A DNA stretch of 11,152 nucleotides from Dialister sp. UBA6422 (lineage in GTDB: Bacteria; Bacillota; Negativicutes; Veillonellales; Dialisteraceae), in NCBI GenBank assembly GCA_002439665.1, contig DJPC01000018.1, positions 6,630 to 17,781 on the forward strand. The letters run 5' to 3'. Below the pieces are notes generated by a model that saw nothing but the letters and a program-made list of their open reading frames with translations, was not told the DNA's origin and made no database searches. Below are positions 1 through 7,253 of this stretch, piece by piece. The position numbers were made by a program, and so were the translations under genes. Numbering within the stretch: position 1 is the first letter of the stretch; each line of letters starts with the position of its first letter.

Positions 1-2
1 AA

Positions 3-59
3 ATAGAGAAATACGATAATGACCTATTAATACCTCTTCTGTCATATTTCGCCCAATAA
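3..59 (+). CDS. Possible C-terminal end of a convergent gene (partial)
   Basis: Frame 3 of the plus strand is open from the window edge to a TAA at 57-59 and reads IEKYDNDLLIPLLSYFAQ. The stop lies directly at the foot of the hairpin at 61-96, whose plus-strand side ends in a T-run. That arrangement is expected if a plus-strand gene converges on the minus-strand operon and shares its terminator. Eighteen codons are too few to recognise a family and chance openness is likely enough, so this is tentative. Confidence 0.3.
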   Translation: MEKYDNDLLIPLLSYFAQ

Positions 60-99
60 AAAAAGAGACTTCACAAATGCTCATGAAGTCTCTTTTTTA
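58..99. terminator. Bidirectional rho-independent terminator
   Basis: A 13-bp perfect stem pairs AAAAGAGACTTCA (61-73) with TGAAGTCTCTTTT (84-96) around a 10-base loop. Read on the minus strand the stem runs into TTTTTTTATT; read on the plus strand it runs into TTTTTTAT. It starts about 10 bases past the stop of the substrate-binding protein gene and so ends the peptide-transporter operon. The T-runs on both sides suggest it also serves a convergent gene. Confidence 0.9.
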
Positions 100-106
100 T
101 TGGTTT

Positions 107-1639
107 TTATTTGACATCTACATCAGTAACCATAATATGTTCATCCTGATGCGGTTTAAAGCCAGACAATTTATCCGCATTATAGGCATAAATCATATGC
201 TGCTGATACAGGAAAACAGCAGGTGCTTCTTCTTTAATATAGTTTTGAAGGTCAGACCAAGCTGCCTGCGCTTCAGCAGAATCGATAGTTTCTTCAGCCT
301 TGGCACGAAGTTCATCAAAATGAGGATCACTCCAAGTAGAATATCTTTCACCCGTGGAGAAGGAGATCTTAGATACTAAATCAATATCAGAGTATGGACC
401 ACCAATACCCATCATGTATAGAGGCAAAATAGTGGCATTCTTAAATTTCGGAGTACGTCCATTGGAGGCTTCCATGACAGGTGTCACTTTGACACCTACC
501 TTAGCTAGCTGCCCACTAATAGCTTGTGCTACATCTTGTCCATTCATATAGCTTTCTGTCAAAGACATCTGCATATCAAATCCATCAGGATATCCAGCTT
601 CTTTCAGAAGTTCCTTGGCTTTTTCCGGATTGTATTCATAAGGTTTGATGTTCTTATCATAGAATTCATACTGCGGAGTGGCAATGGTTGGAATCGGAGT
701 GGCATTCCCATCCAATACGCCTTTGATGATTTCATCTTTATTAATCGCATAGTTCAATGCTTGGCGAACTCTCTTATCCTTCAATGGTGTGTCTGTTTTT
801 AAATTCATACCAAGGAAAATCACACGGGTAGTCGGTCCACCTACCACTTTCACACCAGAAACGCTCTTCAAGCGATCCACTTCTGAAGTCTGAATGCCTG
901 CCACAATATCTACTTCATGGGATTCCAAAGCAGCAATACGGGAAGCTGCTTCTGGGATCACTTTGAATACTACTTTGTCTGCCTTCGGTTTAGTGCCATA
1001 GTAATTTTCATTTCTCACAAGGATGACCTGGTTATCTTTGGTCCATTCTTGAATCTTGTATGGACCAGAGCCTATCGGTTTCTTAGCAAATTCTTCATCC
1101 CCAACTTTTTCCAAATATCCTTTGGGCAAAATACTCATGCAAGTCAAACGAAGTGGCAAACTCTGGAATGGCTTTTGCAATTTAATAACAAAAGTCTGCG
1201 GATCTTTGATTTCTATATCCATGAACTTGTAGTCACTGGACAATTTGAAATTTTTGGATGGATCCTTGAAAGAATCGACTGTATACTTTACATCTTCTGC
1301 AGTAACCGGTGTACCATCAGAAAACTTAGCATCCTTCTTCAAAGTAAATTCCCAGGTGGTCCCATCAATTTGTTTATAAGACTCAGCCAATTTAGGAATT
1401 ACTTTGCCATTTTCATCAGTTTGCAGCAAGCTATCATACAAATAGGCCATCACATTGGTAGTGATAGTACCGCTACCATTGCGCGGATCTAAGGTATTGA
1501 TATCTACTGGCGCTGCAATGGTAATGGTCTTATCCCCACCAGCACTGCCAGAACTCTTAGAATCTCCGCAGCCAAAAGTTAAAAATGCACTTCCCACAAG
1601 CGCTGCTGCCAATGCGGCTCTCATCAGTGTTTTCTTCAT
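107..1639 (-). CDS. Peptide-type ABC transporter substrate-binding lipoprotein (SBP family 5)
   Basis: This is the extracytoplasmic binding protein of the peptide importer encoded just upstream (DppA/OppA/GsiB/NikA family). The 510 residues match the family's usual 500-550. The N-terminus is a signal peptide (MKK, then a hydrophobic stretch at about 7-20) ending in LTFGC24, followed by a Ser/Gly-rich linker. The lipobox is imperfect, with Thr and Phe before Gly-Cys, but lipidation at Cys24 is likely. The family pattern is clear: a segment near residue 50 reading DINTLDPRN, then LAESYKQIDGTTWEFTLKKD and FSDGTPVTAEDVKYT, and a C-terminal region ending in DVDVK. The start has AGGAGAGA seven bases upstream and lies 23 bases after the amidohydrolase stop. 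Being last in the operon is less common than being first. Substrate cannot be read from the sequence; the cysteine T-box upstream of the operon suggests a cysteine-containing peptide or conjugate. Confidence 0.93.
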   Translation of the reverse strand: MKKTLMRAALAAALVGSAFLTFGCGDSKSSGSAGGDKTITIAAPVDINTLDPRNGSGTITTNVMAYLYDSLLQTDENGKVIPKLAESYKQIDGTTWEFTLKKDAKFSDGTPVTAEDVKYTVDSFKDPSKNFKLSSDYKFMDIEIKDPQTFVIKLQKPFQSLPLRLTCMSILPKGYLEKVGDEEFAKKPIGSGPYKIQEWTKDNQVILVRNENYYGTKPKADKVVFKVIPEAASRIAALESHEVDIVAGIQTSEVDRLKSVSGVKVVGGPTTRVIFLGMNLKTDTPLKDKRVRQALNYAINKDEIIKGVLDGNATPIPTIATPQYEFYDKNIKPYEYNPEKAKELLKEAGYPDGFDMQMSLTESYMNGQDVAQAISGQLAKVGVKVTPVMEASNGRTPKFKNATILPLYMMGIGGPYSDIDLVSKISFSTGERYSTWSDPHFDELRAKAEETIDSAEAQAAWSDLQNYIKEEAPAVFLYQQHMIYAYNADKLSGFKPHQDEHIMVTDVDVK

Positions 1640-1662
1640 AGTCTCTCTCCTATTCTATATGA

Positions 1663-2844
1663 TTACGCTTCTTTACCATTCAGGTAGTCGTATACCATGG
1701 TTGTTTCCAAAGCCACGCCTACAGGAATCGTTTTTTCATTAAATACAACCTTCGTACTATGCTGTCCATATTCATAGGGCTCATCTTCTGTAGGACCTGC
1801 TCCTAAGAAGAAACTGGTGCAAGCATCCATATGATTCACCAAGAAAGCAAAGTCTTCCGCGCCTCGTTTCACTTCAGGCACTTTGGAAATGCGATCTGCA
1901 GGGAGAACTTTAGCTGCTGATTTCAAAAGTAAATCAGTCAATTTTGGATCAGCTGCAAAACCGGGCACAAAAGATAACTTCTCAAATGTTGTCTGTATAC
2001 GAAGGGCATGTCCTACCCCTTCTGCTGCTTCCTGAAAACGCTGCATCAGATAAGGGGTTACATCGTCATCATAACAAAGAAGTCTGCAGTTCATGACGAT
2101 TTCATCGGGAATCATATTACAAGTGCTGGCAGTAAATGGCAAGATATAGAAAATGGTGTGGCGGAATACATCGACTTCTTTTTGCACAATGCTATACATG
2201 ATATTAGACAAATGTATAGCCGCATTCATAGGATCTCTGCCTTCATAGGAACGAGAGCCATGGGCACTCTTCCCTTTTAAAGTAATGCGGAAAGAAGAAC
2301 TAGCCCCAAAAACTCTCCCTTTCCCATAATTGAGATAATTTAACGGACTTTTGGCATTCATGTGGAAATGAAATCCCTTTTTGACTGGATATTTTTTCAA
2401 AAATCCAGCTTCATAGACCCTCTCAGCGCCAGAAGGACTATCTGTCCCTTCTTCATTGGGTTGAAACAAAGCAACCAACTGTCCTTTTAACTCGGATTCA
2501 TGTTTTTTGAGAAGAGTAATGGTACCAAGCAGTAACGTAGCATTTAAATCATGGCCACACATATGGGCTTTATTGGTATGAGACCGGAATGGTAAATCAT
2601 TTTCTTCAGGCATGGGAAGGGCATCCATTTCTGAACGAACAAGGATATTCTTCTCCCCTTTACCTACAGTAGCGACAATACCGCCTCCAATCATCTCCCA
2701 AGGTACATCCATGGCATCTAGACGACTGGTAATTGCTTTGGTCGTTAATGGCAATTCAAAACCAGTTTCCGCATGTTCGTGAATATAATGACGGAATTGT
2801 AATAATTCTGGTACTAAGTCTTTGGCTTCATCAAGAAAACTCAT
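1663..2844 (-). CDS. M20D-family amidohydrolase (N-acyl amino acid / peptide deacylase)
   Basis: This is a probable cytoplasmic binuclear-metal amidohydrolase of the HipO/IAA-amino-acid hydrolase type, 393 aa, the usual length. Visible elements are the MDALPMPEEN strand (73-82), the metal-ligand segment MCGHD (Cys96, His98), PNEEG with Glu131/Glu132, His159 in GFHFH, the dimerisation-domain motif GKSAHGS (191-197) and the last ligand His362 in QHST. The Cys at 96 marks subfamily M20D. Small departures from the family are SEMDALP for RADMDALP and QHSTKVVFNE for the usual HSPxFxxDE. AAAGGAGGG lies a few bases upstream of the ATG. It sits inside the transporter operon, 64 bases after the second ATPase and 23 bases before the binding protein, so it probably deacylates or cleaves the imported compound. 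In Bacillus subtilis, M20D enzymes of sulfur operons (YtnL, YxeP) remove acetyl groups from N-acetylated cysteine derivatives. Given the cysteine T-box, a similar role is my inference. Confidence 0.88.
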   Translation of the reverse strand: MSFLDEAKDLVPELLQFRHYIHEHAETGFELPLTTKAITSRLDAMDVPWEMIGGGIVATVGKGEKNILVRSEMDALPMPEENDLPFRSHTNKAHMCGHDLNATLLLGTITLLKKHESELKGQLVALFQPNEEGTDSPSGAERVYEAGFLKKYPVKKGFHFHMNAKSPLNYLNYGKGRVFGASSSFRITLKGKSAHGSRSYEGRDPMNAAIHLSNIMYSIVQKEVDVFRHTIFYILPFTASTCNMIPDEIVMNCRLLCYDDDVTPYLMQRFQEAAEGVGHALRIQTTFEKLSFVPGFAADPKLTDLLLKSAAKVLPADRISKVPEVKRGAEDFAFLVNHMDACTSFFLGAGPTEDEPYEYGQHSTKVVFNEKTIPVGVALETTMVYDYLNGKEA

Positions 2845-2908
2845 ATAGATTTCCCTCCTTTAACAAAAATGAGTATGTGTCAAGCATCATACCTATGAAT
2901 ATAATAAA

Positions 2909-3898
2909 TTAAGACCGATAGATTTCTTTATAAAAAGGACATGCAGTCACATGGTTTGTTCCACACGTCTGCAAAGGACAGGCGACCTGCTTACATGCCT
3001 CTTTCGCCATCCAGCACCGAGTATGGAACGGACATCCAGAAGGCACATGAATAGGGCTTGGAATATCGCCTTTTAGCACAATAGGTTCTCTCTTCCGATC
3101 GGGATCTGCTACTGGAATAGTAGACAACAAGGCTTTGGTATATGGATGCTGTGGATGGGTAAATAGCTCTTCGCTAGGAGCATATTCGACGACTTTTCCC
3201 AAATACATGACTGCCACATGATCTGCAATATGACGAATGACTCTTAAATCATGGGATACAAAAATTAAAGTCAATCCCATATCTTTCTGCAATTTCATCA
3301 AAAGATTGATAATTTGCGCTTGGATAGAAACGTCTAGTGCAGATACACATTCATCACACATCAAAAGCTGTGGTTTCACTGCCAATGCACGAGCGATACA
3401 CAACCTCTGTCTTTGACCGCCGGAAAATTCATGAGGAAATTTATCAGCAGCATCCTGCGGAAGTCCCACCATATCCAACAACCTAGCAATTTCTTTTTTT
3501 CGTTCACTAAACATAAGAATTTCATTGCCTAGGTCAATGGCTTCTGCCAACATATCCTTCACTTTTTGTCTAGGATTTAATGCGGCATAAGGGTCCTGAA
3601 AAACAATCTGCATGCTTCTACGCAGTTTCTTACGTTCATCCCCATGGACATGGGTAATATTATGCCCTTCAAAAAATATATTTCCTTCAGTTAGAGGCAG
3701 CAACCCCATCATGAGACGAATCAAAGTGGATTTTCCACATCCAGATTCCCCCACAATACCTAATGTCTCCCCGCGATATACTTTGAGGCTAATATCATCT
3801 ACTGCTTTTACAAAATTTTTAGAACGACCCCATATAGAAGTATCTGCAGAAAACCATTTTTTTAAGGATTTGGCTTCATAAATGACATCATCCTTCAT
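2909..3898 (-). CDS. dppF: Dipeptide/oligopeptide ABC transporter ATP-binding protein (DppF/OppF type)
   Basis: One of the two ATPases of the peptide importer, 329 aa as usual. It shows Walker A GESGCGKST (50-58), Q-loop FQDPYAALNPRQ with Gln101, signature FSGGQRQR (158-165), Walker B ending at Asp182-Glu183, D-loop SALD and switch His216. The C-terminal oligo_HPY region follows SHDL and TKALLSTIP, then a Cys-rich tail (Cys289, 295, 302, 307, 312, 320). In structurally studied peptide permeases the equivalent cysteines hold a [4Fe-4S] cluster. An oddity: the residue after the catalytic Glu is Cys184 (DECVSALD), whereas nearly all relatives have Pro; the codon is TGT. The start codon overlaps the stop of the preceding ATPase by 4 bp, indicating translational coupling. 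The symbol is family-level; OppF or GsiA-type function is equally possible. Confidence 0.93.
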   Translation of the reverse strand: MKDDVIYEAKSLKKWFSADTSIWGRSKNFVKAVDDISLKVYRGETLGIVGESGCGKSTLIRLMMGLLPLTEGNIFFEGHNITHVHGDERKKLRRSMQIVFQDPYAALNPRQKVKDMLAEAIDLGNEILMFSERKKEIARLLDMVGLPQDAADKFPHEFSGGQRQRLCIARALAVKPQLLMCDECVSALDVSIQAQIINLLMKLQKDMGLTLIFVSHDLRVIRHIADHVAVMYLGKVVEYAPSEELFTHPQHPYTKALLSTIPVADPDRKREPIVLKGDIPSPIHVPSGCPFHTRCWMAKEACKQVACPLQTCGTNHVTACPFYKEIYRS

Positions 3899-4872
3899 GT
3901 ATTATTTCCTCCATACTTCCAACATCTAACCATGTTATCTCCAGAGATAACCTCCGGCACTTTTCCCTTCTCGCAGATGTCCATTCTATAGGGACACCGT
4001 GCACAAAAAGCACACCCCTCTGGAAGGTGATATATGCTAGGCACAATCCCTGGGATAGAATGCAAGGCACTGTCTTTCTTCTCTAAAGTAGGCACAGAGG
4101 CTAGTAGCCCTTGTGTATAGGGATGTTTAGGGTATTTAAAGATATCTTTAACCGGTGCTTTTTCTACCATCTTACCAGCATACATCACAGCTACATGATC
4201 TGCGCATTCTGCGATTACCCCCAAATCATGGGTAATCAAAATGATAGCCGTACCAAATTTTTGATTGATTTCTTTAAGGAGTCGAAGAATCTGTGCCTGA
4301 ATGGTAACATCCAAAGCAGTAGTTGGCTCATCGGCTATTAAAATATCTGGGTGCAGTAGCAAAGCCATAGCAATCATCACACGCTGTCTCATACCGCCAG
4401 ATAGTTCAAAGGGATATTGATTCACTCGAATTTCTGGCGAGGGGATCCCCACTTCGTTTAACATAGCAATGACTTGTTGCTCCGCTTCTTTTCGACTCAT
4501 AGACTGATGAGCTAACAACACCTCTCGCAACTGATTTCCAATGGTAAAAAGAGGATCTAAACTAACCATAGGTTCCTGGAAAATCATAGAAATTTGGTTG
4601 CCTCGATATTGCTCCAGTTCCTTATCAGAAAGTTGTAATATATCTGTGCCCCCATAGAAAATATTTCCTGTGATATGAGAAATTTCAGGAGGTAAAATAC
4701 GGAGGATGCTTTTACTGGTGACGCTTTTTCCACATCCAGATTCACCGACTAGACCTAAAATTTCTCCTTTATGAAGTTTGAAGCTGACATCATTGACTGC
4801 TTTGGCCGTTCCTCTTCTGGTAGTAAAGGAAACCGTCAGATGCTGCACATCCAATATGACTTGATTATCCAT
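3895..4872 (-). CDS. dppD: Dipeptide/oligopeptide ABC transporter ATP-binding protein (DppD/OppD type)
   Basis: Partner ATPase of the importer, 325 aa. Motifs in order are Walker A GESGCGKS (43-50), Q-loop IFQEPMVSLDPL with Gln99, signature LSGGMRQR (157-164), Walker B ILIADEP with Asp181-Glu182, D-loop TALDVTIQ and switch His215. The C-terminus carries the oligo_HPY extension (PKHPYTQGLLASVP) and a Cys-rich tail GCAFCARCPYRMDIC plus Cys317, which fits an iron-sulfur site as in related permeases; Cys290 is extra relative to the common GCxFxxRC pattern. AGGAGGATTAT precedes the ATG. The stop overlaps the next ATPase start by 4 bp, and nine bases separate it from the upstream permease. DppD-type and DppF-type ATPases pair as a heterodimer under the two permeases. 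Confidence 0.94.
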   Translation of the reverse strand: MDNQVILDVQHLTVSFTTRRGTAKAVNDVSFKLHKGEILGLVGESGCGKSVTSKSILRILPPEISHITGNIFYGGTDILQLSDKELEQYRGNQISMIFQEPMVSLDPLFTIGNQLREVLLAHQSMSRKEAEQQVIAMLNEVGIPSPEIRVNQYPFELSGGMRQRVMIAMALLLHPDILIADEPTTALDVTIQAQILRLLKEINQKFGTAIILITHDLGVIAECADHVAVMYAGKMVEKAPVKDIFKYPKHPYTQGLLASVPTLEKKDSALHSIPGIVPSIYHLPEGCAFCARCPYRMDICEKGKVPEVISGDNMVRCWKYGGNNT

Positions 4873-4881
4873 ATAATCCTC

Positions 4882-5721
4882 CTATACATCCAGATTGGGA
4901 TCCAAATAATCACGGAGCCAATCCCCCACCAAATTAACACCAAGAACGGTTAATGTAATAAGTACCCCTGGAAAAATGGCATGCCATGGATAGCTCACCA
5001 AATTGACTCGACTTTCTGCTAGCATACGCCCCCAGGTAGGGACATCGACAGGCACACCTAAACCCAAAAAGGATAAAGCCGCTTCCATTAGAATAATACG
5101 CGCCATCTCTAATGTACCAATGATAACCACCATATTCATTACATTAGGAAGAATATGCTTAAAAACAATACGGAAATCACTCCCACCTAGCGCTCTAATA
5201 GCTTCTACATATTCCATTTCGCGAATAGAAAGGATTTCTCCTCGCACCATACGAGCGTACTGTACCCAAAAGCATAAACAAGCCACAAGAATGACATTGT
5301 CCACCCCAGGTCCTAATACAGCGGCAATAAAAAGTGCTAGAAGAATGAAGGGAAAGGACAATTGAATATCTGCAATACGCATAATGACAGCATCAATCCA
5401 TCCACCATAATACCCACTTAAGCAGCCAAAAAAGATACCAATCACTCCCGCTGCTACGGTCCCAGCAAAGGCTACTAATAAAGTAATCTGACTACCATAA
5501 ATCAAGCGAGATAAAATATCTCTTCCTAACTGATCGGTTCCTAATATATGCCCTGCAATACTTTTATTTTCCCATAGGGGATTCATAAGCTTATGCATAA
5601 TATCCTGCTCATAGGGATCATGTGGAGCAAGGATACCTGCAAAAAGTGCCATAAATAAAATACAGGCTAAAATAACTGCTCCCAAAAATCCAGTCTTGCT
5701 ATGTACCAAACTTTTTATCAT
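4882..5721 (-). CDS. dppC: Dipeptide/oligopeptide ABC transporter permease (DppC/OppC type)
   Basis: Inner-membrane permease of 279 aa, normal for the family. An N-terminal membrane helix (about 12-32) is followed by the external segment and the family hallmark GTDQLGRDILSRLIYGSQI (61-79), then five further hydrophobic segments. The cytoplasmic EAA loop, which contacts the ATPase, lies at about 171-193 (YVEAIRALGGSDFRIVFKHI followed by LPN). The C-terminal helix leads into GVNLVGDWLRDYLDPNLDV, the typical DppC/OppC ending. It begins seven bases after the other permease stops and ends nine bases before the first ATPase, so it belongs to the same operon. It forms the translocation pore together with the DppB-like subunit. 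Confidence 0.95.
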   Translation of the reverse strand: MIKSLVHSKTGFLGAVILACILFMALFAGILAPHDPYEQDIMHKLMNPLWENKSIAGHILGTDQLGRDILSRLIYGSQITLLVAFAGTVAAGVIGIFFGCLSGYYGGWIDAVIMRIADIQLSFPFILLALFIAAVLGPGVDNVILVACLCFWVQYARMVRGEILSIREMEYVEAIRALGGSDFRIVFKHILPNVMNMVVIIGTLEMARIILMEAALSFLGLGVPVDVPTWGRMLAESRVNLVSYPWHAIFPGVLITLTVLGVNLVGDWLRDYLDPNLDV

Positions 5722-5728
5722 AAAAGCC

Positions 5729-6646
5729 TCACTGCAATTTTACTCGTGGATTGATGACACAATAGAGCACATCCACCACAAAATTAATTAAAACAAAAAT
5801 ACTAGCCAACAACAAAACCGTAGCTTCTACGACCATAAAATCATTATTGGTAATAGACTGTACAATCAGTCTTCCAACACCAGGCCAAGCGAAAACCGTT
5901 TCCGTAATCACCGATCCCCCCAAAAGACCAGCAAACTGCATGCCCACAATGGTCATCACACTGCTAAATGCATTTTTAAAGGCATGTTTCAAAACCACCA
6001 TGTATCCAGGAAGTCCTTTAGCAATAGCCACAGTGATAAATTCCTTCCCCATGACTTCAATCATACTGGACCTAAGTACTCGTGTCACAGAAGCTGCAGA
6101 AAATAATCCGAGCGTAATAGCTGGGAGAATAATAGACTTCGCGCTATCATTACCACCTGTAGGAAGAAGATGTAACTTCACAGAAAAGAGAAGAATCATC
6201 ATAATACCAAACCAGAAAGAGGGAATGCACTGTCCTAAAAGAGCAAGAGAACGAATCACCGCATCTACTTTACTATTTCTTTTTACCGCTGCTACAATAC
6301 CTGCTGGTATAGCCAATGCTAAAGCAATAAGCATAGCGCAAGAAGCCAGTTTGATCGTAGCAGGAAATCTATCTAGAACAATTTTCATAGCCGGTTCATT
6401 GTAATAATAGGAAGTACCAAAATTACCATGAAGCATATCTACTAAAAAGCGATAATATTGCTGATACAATGGATCATTAAACCCCATTTTCTCACGAAGC
6501 GCTTCCACCTCTGCCTGCGAAGCAGAAGGAGGTACCATGAGCTGCACTGGGTCACCAGATAAATGGAGTACAACAAAGACCACCACTGTGATTCCTAAAA
6601 GCACAAAGATTGATTGTATCAATCGCTTACATATATAACGCAACAT
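5729..6646 (-). CDS. dppB: Dipeptide/oligopeptide ABC transporter permease (DppB/OppB type)
   Basis: First gene of the transporter operon and partner of the DppC-like permease; 305 aa, family-typical. It opens with MLRYICKRLIQSIFVLLGIT, a classic OppB/DppB N-terminal helix, followed by HLSGDPV, the segment LREKMGFNDPLYQQYYRFL (50-68) and GNFGTSY. Roughly six membrane helices follow. The EAA loop at about 203-226 contains AIAKGLPGYMVVLKHAFKNA, and the downstream motif ETVFAWPGVGRL (249-260) is diagnostic. The chosen ATG has AGGGAG eight bases upstream; an ATG at 6653 is out of frame. The gene lies 33 bases after the terminator of a T-box leader (6680-6930), so its transcription is expected to depend on uncharged tRNA, probably tRNA-Cys. 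Confidence 0.95.
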   Translation of the reverse strand: MLRYICKRLIQSIFVLLGITVVVFVVLHLSGDPVQLMVPPSASQAEVEALREKMGFNDPLYQQYYRFLVDMLHGNFGTSYYYNEPAMKIVLDRFPATIKLASCAMLIALALAIPAGIVAAVKRNSKVDAVIRSLALLGQCIPSFWFGIMMILLFSVKLHLLPTGGNDSAKSIILPAITLGLFSAASVTRVLRSSMIEVMGKEFITVAIAKGLPGYMVVLKHAFKNAFSSVMTIVGMQFAGLLGGSVITETVFAWPGVGRLIVQSITNNDFMVVEATVLLLASIFVLINFVVDVLYCVINPRVKLQ

Positions 6647-6679
6647 ATGTCATTCTCCCTATCATTCCATTTTTGAAAC

Positions 6680-6713
6680 AAAAAAGCCCCATCCCATAAA
6701 GGGACGGAAGCTC
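6680..6713 (-). terminator. T-box terminator of the transporter operon
   Basis: On the minus strand GGAGC-TTCCGTCCC (6713-6701) pairs with GGGATGGGGCTTTT (6695-6682), with G-T wobbles and one bulged T, loop TTTAT, followed by six T residues (6685-6680). The 5' arm overlaps the 3' half of the antiterminator (CCGTCCC), so the two folds exclude each other, as in transcription-attenuating T-boxes. Confidence 0.82.
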
Positions 6714-6930
6714 CGTGATTCTCACCCAATTTCACTTATACATCACTATATAAGTCTCTAAAAGTATATATCATACTTCTGCGCGATATCGGGCGTCTCC
6801 CGGAAATCTTACTATCAATTTCAGATATTCTTGCTCCGAAATGCATTTCAATGCCGCCATTTATCCGCTTTCACCACCCGGACTCGCTGCTAAATTTGTA
6901 AGTCATCTACTTCTTTTCATCATTGCATCT
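6680..6930 (-). ncRNA. T-box riboswitch leader, probable tRNA-Cys specifier, atypical T-box bulge
   Basis: The minus strand shows a full T-box layout. Stem I has an AGTA side (6911-6908), a distal hairpin TCCG/CGGA closing a GGTGGTGAAAG loop, and the specifier strand GAAATGCATTTCGGAGC (6849-6833). The codon exactly ten bases before the end of GGAGC is TGC (6845-6843), preceded by GAAA as in the well-known glyQS leader (GAAA-GGC-ATTCTTGAGC). A Stem II-like CCGGGAGACGCCCG (6803-6790) and Stem III ACTTATA/TATAAGT (6755-6734) follow. Antiterminator helices GGG/CCC and ACGG/CCGT are present, but the bulge between them reads TGAGAATC (6724-6717) rather than the 7-base TGGNACC. Relative to TGGAACC it looks like an added A and a C-to-T change. 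The leader controls the peptide-transporter operon. Confidence 0.85.
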
Positions 6931-6952
6931 ATAAACGTTGTTTGTATAACGT
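6931..6952. repeat. Duplicated palindrome AACGTT in the early leader
   Basis: AACGTT occurs twice (minus strand, GAACGTTATACAAACAACGT region), separated by eight bases, and the unit is itself a palindrome. The two copies could form a 6-bp hairpin in the RNA or a tandem operator in DNA. It lies just after the promoter candidate and before T-box Stem I. No function can be assigned. Confidence 0.35.
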
Positions 6953-6956
6953 TCCT

Positions 6957-6985
6957 TTTATAAAATTGTATCTAACTTATCACAA
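6957..6985 (-). promoter_or_regulatory. Sigma-A type promoter candidate for the transporter operon
   Basis: Minus-strand -35 TTGTGA (6985-6980) and -10 TATAAA (6962-6957) are separated by exactly 17 bases. The predicted start near 6950 leaves about 20 bases before Stem I of the T-box. A perfect TTGACA lies further upstream (7002-6997), but its best -10 partner (GATAAG) would be only 15 bases away, so it is a weaker alternative or a second promoter. Confidence 0.55.
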
Positions 6986-7002
6986 CTCCTAGAGCCTGTC
7001 AA

Positions 7003-7201
7003 ATTAATAAATACTTACAAAAGTGAATAATATATTACAGATTCTTCTTATCAAAAAAGTAATTTACTTAGTCAATCACATAGTATAGATTCTTAAAAGT
7101 ACCTATTTGATTGAATAAAATAGAATGTTTACAATAACTATCTCCCGTACATGTGATAAAAAGATTGCTAAAAATATATTCATATATACAATGTATATCC
7201 C
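7003..7201. other. AT-rich intergenic stretch with no recognised feature
   Basis: This lies between the inverted repeat after the dehydrogenase gene and the transporter promoter. It is strongly AT-rich with no convincing gene on either strand, no array of repeats and no tRNA-like fold that I can see. It may hold upstream promoter elements. Confidence 0.5.
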
Positions 7202-7251
7202 TATAGCAATAAGGACATCCTCTATCATTAGAAGATGTCCTTATTGCTATA
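7202..7251. repeat. 18-bp perfect inverted repeat after the dehydrogenase gene
   Basis: TATAGCAATAAGGACATC (7202-7219) is perfectly complementary to GATGTCCTTATTGCTATA (7234-7251); TCT/AGA can pair inside for three more. It begins three bases past the stop codon of the dehydrogenase gene, the position of a transcription terminator. Neither strand has the usual T-run after the stem (the minus strand continues GGGATATACA), so efficient intrinsic termination is uncertain. It may act as an RNA 3'-end stabiliser or processing stem, or be a dispersed repeat. Confidence 0.8.
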
Positions 7252-7253
7252 AA

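Noticed and set aside
917..1492. 191-codon plus-strand frame opposite the substrate-binding protein gene
   Set aside because: Antisense shadow of a confidently assigned lipoprotein gene; the translation is Phe/Ile-rich with no domain-like pattern.
5847..6404. 185-codon open frame on the plus strand opposite the DppB-like permease gene
   Set aside because: It is fully antisense to a strongly recognised gene, has no family resemblance or convincing ribosome binding site, and is explained by codon bias of the opposite strand.
6843..6848. ATG (methionine) as the specifier of the second T-box
   Set aside because: It would put the codon directly after GAA, but spacing to GGAGC and comparison with the glyQS layout place the specifier one base later, at TGC, matching the first leader.
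6997..7002. Perfect TTGACA as the main -35 box of the transporter operon
   Set aside because: The only -10-like partner (GATAAG) is 15 bases away; TTGTGA with TATAAA at 17 bases is a better pair. Kept only as an alternative.
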